From: CAG-791 sp963650385
Lineage (GTDB): Bacteria > Bacillota > Clostridia > Lachnospirales > Lachnospiraceae
Length of the DNA stretch: 9,586 bases
Assembly (NCBI GenBank): GCA_963650385.1
Contig: CAVJLL010000079.1
Span: forward strand, 1 to 9,586
Reading direction: 5' to 3'
Shown in pieces: positions 4,755-9,586 of this stretch. A program made the position numbers and the translations under genes. Under the pieces are notes generated by a model. The model ran no database searches and had not been told where the DNA came from. It worked only from the letters and a program-made list of their open reading frames with translations. Position 1 is the first letter of the stretch, and the number at the start of each line of letters is the position of its first letter.

Positions 4755-7481
4755 ATGAGAACAGTTGATCTTAGCGGCACGTATCGCCTGCGGGCGGAAT
4801 TTCTGGATGTTGGGCCGGAGCGCTTTCAGGAGGTGCTGAATCATGCAGCTGCGGAAGGGACATTTGAAATTCTCCGGACAAGCGAGCATCGCAAAAAGCA
4901 CCCGAATACATTTCCGTATCCGGTGGGAACCATTCCGGCCTGTGTACCGGGCGATGTCATTCAGGCATTGACGGCAGCAGGGCAGATGCCGGAGCCCCTT
5001 GTCGGCATGAATGCTAGGGATACCGCCTGGCTTTGCGATCTTTCCTGGTGGTTCATCCGTGAATTTGAGGCGGATGAGGATCTTCTGTCAGAAGAGGAGG
5101 TCGTTTTATTCATCGAGCTTCTGGACTACAAGGCGGACCTTATCCTGAATGGGATTCCGGTGGGACATCATGCGAATGCATTCCGCCCGTTTGAAATGGA
5201 CGTGAAGCGTTATCTGAAGAAAGGGGAAAATCAGCTCGTGATTCGTCTGTCCTCCGGGACAGAGGATTATGCAATTCAGGATTCTGTATCCTACTATTGC
5301 TGCACGGACGATGGAACCAAAAATCAGCGGGCGTATCTTCGAAAACCGCAGTTTACCTATGGCTGGGACTGGTGCCCGTCGGTTCCGACCTGCGGGATCG
5401 GAGGACGGGTGGAGCTCCGGGGCAGAACAGGTGCCGCGGTTACCTCCTTCCGGGCAGACACGATCTGCATTACAGAAAAGAAAGCTGTACTGGAGCTGCA
5501 CTTCGAGATCGAAAAGACTGATATGGTGTGCGCAGAGGATGCGGTATTGATGTATGAAATCCGCCCGGACCAGGGAAAAGCGGAATATGACCCCGGTAAA
5601 GATTTCGATGAAAGCAAGAACAGGGAAGCGGTATCAGGAAAACGGGAGCTGTATCTGGCTGGAGGATTGAACTTTTTCGAGGAGAAAATCAGCATTGAAA
5701 ATCCGAGGCTGTGGTGGCCGAACGGGTATGGAGAAGCCGCGCGCTATCTGGTGCGGGCCAGAGTGTTATGCCGGGGGATCTGCAATGAAATGAAGCCGGT
5801 TAAAATCGGCATCCGAACCGTGGAACTGCTGCAGGACCGGGTGGATGAGGATCAGCGGCGCTTTGATGTTGCGGTCAACGGCGTACGGATTTTCTGCAAA
5901 GGGGGCAACTGGGTTCCTCCGGATTCGGTCTATCTGCGGGCAGATCGGGCCAAATACCGGGCACTCCTTGCGGAAGCAAAGGACCTTCACTTTAACATGC
6001 TGCGGGTCTGGGGCGGTGGTCTGTATGCACCGGACTTCTTTTATGAGGACTGTTCGGAGCTCGGCATCCTGGTCATGCAGGATTTCATGTATTCCTGTGC
6101 GTTTTATCCGGATCATCTGGATTGGTTCCGCGCGGAAGCCGCGTGGGAAGCGGAATATCAGGTGCGAAGGCTTTCGCATTATCCTGCCATGGCCATCTGG
6201 ACAGGCAACAACGAAATCGCGGAGTCCTGGACAGACTGGTGGCGGGACATGCTTCACTCCGACTACGATTACGGAAGGAAAATTTATAACGAGATTCAGC
6301 CGAGAATCGTGAAGGCCTGGAGTCCGGGCACACCGTATATGCCGAGTACACCGTACTTCGGGCGGTTTACGGAGAATGTGCAAAGCGGAAAGGCAGAGGG
6401 AATGAGCCGCATTTCAAGATGGGGGAAGCGTGCAAACAATCCGCTCTGCGGGGATGTTCATGCCTGGAACTATTTTCTGAACGATCCGGAAACGCGGTAC
6501 CGTCCGGAAACCGTATTCGAGGTATTTGACCGCTTCCCGGCAAGATTCTGCAGTGAATACGGATTCTGGGGCCCGCTTACGGAAGAATCCATGAAAAGGG
6601 GTATGGGAATTTCGGAAGAGGACCGAATGATCGGCGCTGCAGGTCCTGCGCAGGAAAATGAATCCGGCGTGCGGTTTTCTATGGAGGACCCGGTATGGCG
6701 ATACCATGGAGAAAAGCCGGAGAAACGAGAAACAATCTGTGGAATGATCCGTTCCATGTTCCGGGATCCGGAGTGTCTGACGGAAAGAGAGTACCTCTTG
6801 TACGGCGGCATTGTGCAGGGAATCCTTTATCAGGAGCTGGCAGAGGCCATGCGGATCAAGGAGTACGGCTCCGGGTTCCTGATCTGGATGTTTAATGATG
6901 CCTGGCCGGAGACCGGATGGTCCGTGGTGGATTATTATCTGACAAGAAAAATAGCGTATTACTATCTGAAAAGGGCGTTCCGTCCGCGGATCATGATTCT
7001 CCGCAAGCAGGATCATCAGATGCTCCTGACCGTTATCAATGAAACAGGAGAGCCTGTGGAGAAGAACCTTGAATACGGAACGATGTACTTTGACGGCCGT
7101 ACGGAAGGGACGATAGGGGAAAAAACGGTCTCCCTGAAGCCGCATGAGAGGCTGCAGATTTCTCTTCCCGTTCCGGAAGAAAACGGTGACTTCTTCTGGG
7201 TACGGGATCGGGACGGGGAGCTGAATCCCTGCACGGATCTTCGGCCGTACTACCGGAGGTATGCGATTCCAAAGGAAAGAGCAGAGATTCTGGCCGTTCA
7301 GAAGACAACCGGCGGAAGCCGTGTCACGCTCCGTGCAGAAACGTTCTGCCCCTGCGTGTATCTCATGACGCAGAATCCGGAGCAGAAGTGGGATGACAAT
7401 TATTTTCCGATGCTCCCCGGTGAAGTCCGAACCGTGTACGCAGAAGGAATCTGCGAAGGTGTTACTGTTAATACAGCATGA
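4755..7481 (+). CDS. Glycoside hydrolase family 2, beta-mannosidase type
   Basis: A 908-residue enzyme predicted to remove terminal beta-D-mannosyl residues from the non-reducing end of imported oligosaccharides. It has no signal peptide, so it should act in the cytoplasm. An N-terminal sugar-binding-like sandwich (about 1-220, including GWDWCP at 203-208) is followed by an Ig-like domain (about 225-355). The (beta/alpha)8 barrel comes next, with KGGNWVPPDS (382-391) and RVWGGG (417-422), both typical of GH2 beta-mannosidases. The acid/base is Glu487 in WTGNNE and the nucleophile Glu601 in CSEYG. FLIWMFNDAW (708-717) lines the active site, and a C-terminal beta domain follows. Length is slightly above the usual 820-900. 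TTG (4716) and GTG (4728) starts upstream, inside the permease gene, are possible. I chose ATG 4755 because the protein then opens with the family-like DLSGTYRLR. Its ribosome site is poor, so translation is probably coupled to the permease. Other GH2 specificities are possible but less likely. Confidence 0.88.
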   Translation: MRTVDLSGTYRLRAEFLDVGPERFQEVLNHAAAEGTFEILRTSEHRKKHPNTFPYPVGTIPACVPGDVIQALTAAGQMPEPLVGMNARDTAWLCDLSWWFIREFEADEDLLSEEEVVLFIELLDYKADLILNGIPVGHHANAFRPFEMDVKRYLKKGENQLVIRLSSGTEDYAIQDSVSYYCCTDDGTKNQRAYLRKPQFTYGWDWCPSVPTCGIGGRVELRGRTGAAVTSFRADTICITEKKAVLELHFEIEKTDMVCAEDAVLMYEIRPDQGKAEYDPGKDFDESKNREAVSGKRELYLAGGLNFFEEKISIENPRLWWPNGYGEAARYLVRARVLCRGICNEMKPVKIGIRTVELLQDRVDEDQRRFDVAVNGVRIFCKGGNWVPPDSVYLRADRAKYRALLAEAKDLHFNMLRVWGGGLYAPDFFYEDCSELGILVMQDFMYSCAFYPDHLDWFRAEAAWEAEYQVRRLSHYPAMAIWTGNNEIAESWTDWWRDMLHSDYDYGRKIYNEIQPRIVKAWSPGTPYMPSTPYFGRFTENVQSGKAEGMSRISRWGKRANNPLCGDVHAWNYFLNDPETRYRPETVFEVFDRFPARFCSEYGFWGPLTEESMKRGMGISEEDRMIGAAGPAQENESGVRFSMEDPVWRYHGEKPEKRETICGMIRSMFRDPECLTEREYLLYGGIVQGILYQELAEAMRIKEYGSGFLIWMFNDAWPETGWSVVDYYLTRKIAYYYLKRAFRPRIMILRKQDHQMLLTVINETGEPVEKNLEYGTMYFDGRTEGTIGEKTVSLKPHERLQISLPVPEENGDFFWVRDRDGELNPCTDLRPYYRRYAIPKERAEILAVQKTTGGSRVTLRAETFCPCVYLMTQNPEQKWDDNYFPMLPGEVRTVYAEGICEGVTVNTA

Positions 7482-7576
7482 GGATTGCGGGAGTACAAGA
7501 TGCGCAGCAATCCGATATCAATTGGGGGCAACCCCTTTTGCTCCAATATCGCAATAAGAACAGAAAGGAACCGAAC
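7482..7576 (+). other. Spacer between the two hydrolase genes with imperfect inverted repeats
   Basis: An ATG at 7478 overlaps the beta-mannosidase stop (ATGA) and reads in frame into the next gene for 33 codons. The spacer holds imperfect inverted repeats: GATTGC and GCAATC, GGGG-GCAA-CCCC followed by TTTT, and CGAT/ATTGG against CCAAT/ATCG. Together these could fold into a structure ahead of the AAAGGAA ribosome site (7564-7570). The short GGGG/CCCC stem before TTTT is terminator-like but very weak. I read this as a non-coding spacer. Confidence 0.4.
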
Positions 7577-9514
7577 ATGCAGGAGAGAGAGAAGGATCTG
7601 GATATCCGTAAATTTAGAATTGATGACGCATTCTGGGCGGCACGGCAAAGGCTCGTTTCGGAGGTTGTGATTCCGTATCAGGAAAAGGTCCTGAACGATG
7701 AGATCGCCGGTGTGGAAAAGAGCCATGCACTTGCCAACTTCCGCATTGCTGCCGGACTGGAGGAGGGAGAGTTCTACGGAATGGTCTTCCAGGACAGCGA
7801 TGTTGCCAAGTGGCTGGAGGGCGTGGCCTATTCGCTTGCCATTTCGCCGGATCCGGAGCTGGAGAAGCGGGCAGATGCCGTGATTGAGCTGATCGCGGCG
7901 GCGCAGCAGCCGGATGGGTATCTGGATACTTATTTTATCGTGAAGGAGCCGGAGAAGAAGTTCCAGAATCTGCAGGAGTGCCATGAGCTGTACTGCGCCG
8001 GGCATATGATGGAGGCGGCTGCGGCCTATTTCGAATCCACAGGGAAGGACCGACTGCTGTCGGTGATGGAGAGAGAGGCCGACTGCATACGCAGACACAT
8101 CGGCCCGGAGGAAGGGAAAATACACGGCATCCCCGGCCATGAGGAGATTGAGATCGGGCTCCTGCGGCTGTACGAGGCGGCGGGAAGAGAAGAGGACCGC
8201 GTGCTCGCGGAATACTTCCTGGATGAAAGAGGGAAAAATCCGGAGTTTTTTGCAGAGGAAACCGAGAAGCGCGGCTGGGTGCAGTGGGGGAACAGTCCGC
8301 ATGATACGGATTACAACCAGTCTTATGCTCCGGTAAGAGACCAGAAGGAGGCACGGGGACACAGCGTCCGCGCTATGTATCTGTACACGGCGATGGCAAA
8401 GGACGCGGGAATCCGCGGGGATGAGACGCTGAAAAAAGCCTGTGAAACGCTGTGGGACAACGTGACAGAGCGCCAGATGTACCTGACGGGAGGACTGGGA
8501 CAGGCAGCCAGATGGGAAGGCTTTACGCACGATTATGACCTTCCGAACGATACGGCATATGCGGAGACCTGCGCTTCGATCGGGCTGGTGATGTTCGCAC
8601 ACGAGATGCTGAAGCTGGAAGCGGACCGCAGATATGCGGATGTGATGGAACGCGCCCTGTACAACGGCGTGCTGTCCGGAATGCAGCTCGACGGAAAGCG
8701 GTTTTTCTATGTGAATCCGCTGGAGGTCGTGCCCGGAGTGTCCGGAAAGCTTCCGGGATATGAGCATGTGCTGCCGCAGCGCCCGGAGTGGTTCCCCTGC
8801 GCCTGCTGCCCGCCGAACGTGGTCAGACTCCTGACCTCCCTTGGCAAATACGCATGGGAGGAAAAAAATGACGTTGTCTATTCCCATCTGTTCATGGGAG
8901 GGGACGTGTCCCTTGACGAAGCGGAGATTCACGTGGAGAGTGGCTGGCCGTGGCAGGGAAAGGTGCGCTGGCAGTTTGGAGACACATCGGGAAAAGAATT
9001 TGCTCTGGCCATCCGGATTCCTGCCTATGCCGGGAAAAGACACGTGTTCCTGAACGGCGAGGAGCTGTCCTGTGAGGAAAAGGAGCTGGATCACGGATAC
9101 CTTCTGCTGCGGCGCGTTTGGAAGAAGGGGGACTGCGTGGAGCTGCAGGCAGAGTTCCCGGTCAGGAGAATCTATGCGAATCCGCTCATCCGTGCCGATG
9201 AAAACTGCGTGGCACTGATGCGGGGACCGCTTGTATATTGCATGGAGGGCGCGGATAATGGAGGACAGCTTCAGAATCTCCGGATTCCGAGGAATGCAGA
9301 ATTCACGCTGGCCAGCGGGGAAAGCGCGGATGGCCTGCCGGAGGACATTGTGAGAATCCGGCTGCAGGGAATTCGCGTGCGCTTTGCGGCGGAGGATTTA
9401 TACGCGGAGGAGCCGCCGCAGCAGGAGGCAGCAGCCCTGCAGGCAATTCCGTACTATGCATGGGGAAACCGGGGAGAAAATCAAATGCGTGTGTGGATGC
9501 CGGAGCAGGCGTAA
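7577..9514 (+). CDS. GH127 (DUF1680) beta-L-arabinofuranosidase-type hydrolase
   Basis: A 645-residue cytoplasmic enzyme of the family whose founding member is bifidobacterial HypBA1, which releases L-arabinose from beta-L-arabinofuranosides. The zinc/cysteine active site is intact. Glu314 in RWEGF matches the acid/base Glu322 of HypBA1. Sixteen residues on, Glu330 and Cys332 in YAETC match its zinc ligands Glu338 and Cys340. CACC at 408-411 supplies the last two ligands, with Cys410 the likely nucleophile. The N-terminal ~430 residues form the (alpha/alpha)6 barrel and the rest is beta-sandwich. There is no signal peptide. The ATG at 7577 has AAAGGAA six bases upstream. An in-frame ATG at 7478 would add 33 residues of unlikely sequence. 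Family members also act on other furanosides, such as aceric acid in rhamnogalacturonan II, so the exact sugar is open. It is the last complete gene seen in the operon; no terminator follows. Confidence 0.9.
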   Translation: MQEREKDLDIRKFRIDDAFWAARQRLVSEVVIPYQEKVLNDEIAGVEKSHALANFRIAAGLEEGEFYGMVFQDSDVAKWLEGVAYSLAISPDPELEKRADAVIELIAAAQQPDGYLDTYFIVKEPEKKFQNLQECHELYCAGHMMEAAAAYFESTGKDRLLSVMEREADCIRRHIGPEEGKIHGIPGHEEIEIGLLRLYEAAGREEDRVLAEYFLDERGKNPEFFAEETEKRGWVQWGNSPHDTDYNQSYAPVRDQKEARGHSVRAMYLYTAMAKDAGIRGDETLKKACETLWDNVTERQMYLTGGLGQAARWEGFTHDYDLPNDTAYAETCASIGLVMFAHEMLKLEADRRYADVMERALYNGVLSGMQLDGKRFFYVNPLEVVPGVSGKLPGYEHVLPQRPEWFPCACCPPNVVRLLTSLGKYAWEEKNDVVYSHLFMGGDVSLDEAEIHVESGWPWQGKVRWQFGDTSGKEFALAIRIPAYAGKRHVFLNGEELSCEEKELDHGYLLLRRVWKKGDCVELQAEFPVRRIYANPLIRADENCVALMRGPLVYCMEGADNGGQLQNLRIPRNAEFTLASGESADGLPEDIVRIRLQGIRVRFAAEDLYAEEPPQQEAAALQAIPYYAWGNRGENQMRVWMPEQA

Positions 9515-9586
9515 AATAAAGGCATCTGCAGAGAAAGGGGGACGGTGATTTCCGCTTCTGGAATCACCTGCAATGGGGACATGATT
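9515..9586 (+). other. Right-edge region with a hairpin and a possible gene start
   Basis: GGTGATT (9544-9550) and AATCACC (9562-9568) form a stem that extends by one U-G and one C-G pair and has no U-tract after it, so it is not a terminator. A GTG at 9545 opens a frame (MISASGITCNGDMI...) that stays open to the window edge. The AAAGGGGG run just upstream (9534-9541) could be its ribosome site, although the spacing of about three bases is short. This may be the start of another operon gene. Too little is visible to name it. Confidence 0.3.

Noticed and set aside
7400..9094. Long minus-strand open frame (564 codons) opposite the GH127 gene
   Set aside because: The plus-strand gene has complete catalytic motifs. 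The antisense product has no recognisable domain and arises from the GC-rich third positions of the real gene.

Overview
The window looks like a piece of a Gram-positive, probably clostridial (Lachnospiraceae-like) gut or rumen genome. I infer this from the moderate GC content, the strong AGGAGG-type ribosome sites, a solute-binding protein made as a lipoprotein, and a sugar ABC transporter locus with no ATPase of its own. The genus cannot be fixed from the sequence alone.

Layout. Bases 1-116 hold the C-terminal tail of an unknown plus-strand gene that encodes AT-hook-like DNA-binding motifs. It converges on a minus-strand AraC-family regulator gene (288-1187). The gap between them holds a palindromic, apparently bidirectional terminator and a cluster of CTTGCCGG repeats. 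A regulatory region of about 300 bp (1188-1502) separates the regulator from a plus-strand operon reading away from it. This region contains imperfect direct repeats of a TAAAAtCACTTTyTGyAA element, placed as expected for an AraC-type activator, and two hairpins in the operon leader.

The operon encodes a lipoprotein sugar-binding protein (1503-2795), two MalF/MalG-type permeases (2954-3841 and 3908-4741), a GH2 beta-mannosidase-type hydrolase (4755-7481) and a GH127 beta-L-arabinofuranosidase-type hydrolase (7577-9514). It may continue past the right edge. A strong stem-loop sits between the binding-protein gene and the first permease gene. That position fits differential expression, with more binding protein than membrane subunits.

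How it works together (inference). The lipoprotein captures an oligosaccharide outside the cell and the two permeases import it using an ATPase encoded elsewhere. The two hydrolases lack signal peptides and would trim it in the cytoplasm. The AraC-type protein probably senses the sugar or a product and switches the operon on. The enzyme pair suggests a plant-derived or other glycan carrying beta-mannosyl and beta-L-arabinofuranosyl (or related) residues, but the real substrate cannot be read from sequence.

Most of the window is a well-formed but conventional carbohydrate-use locus. I see no evidence of phage, insertion sequences, CRISPR, tRNA or rRNA. The least ordinary points are the beta-mannosidase/GH127 pairing, the operator-like repeats, the intercistronic stem-loop and the AT-hook tail.
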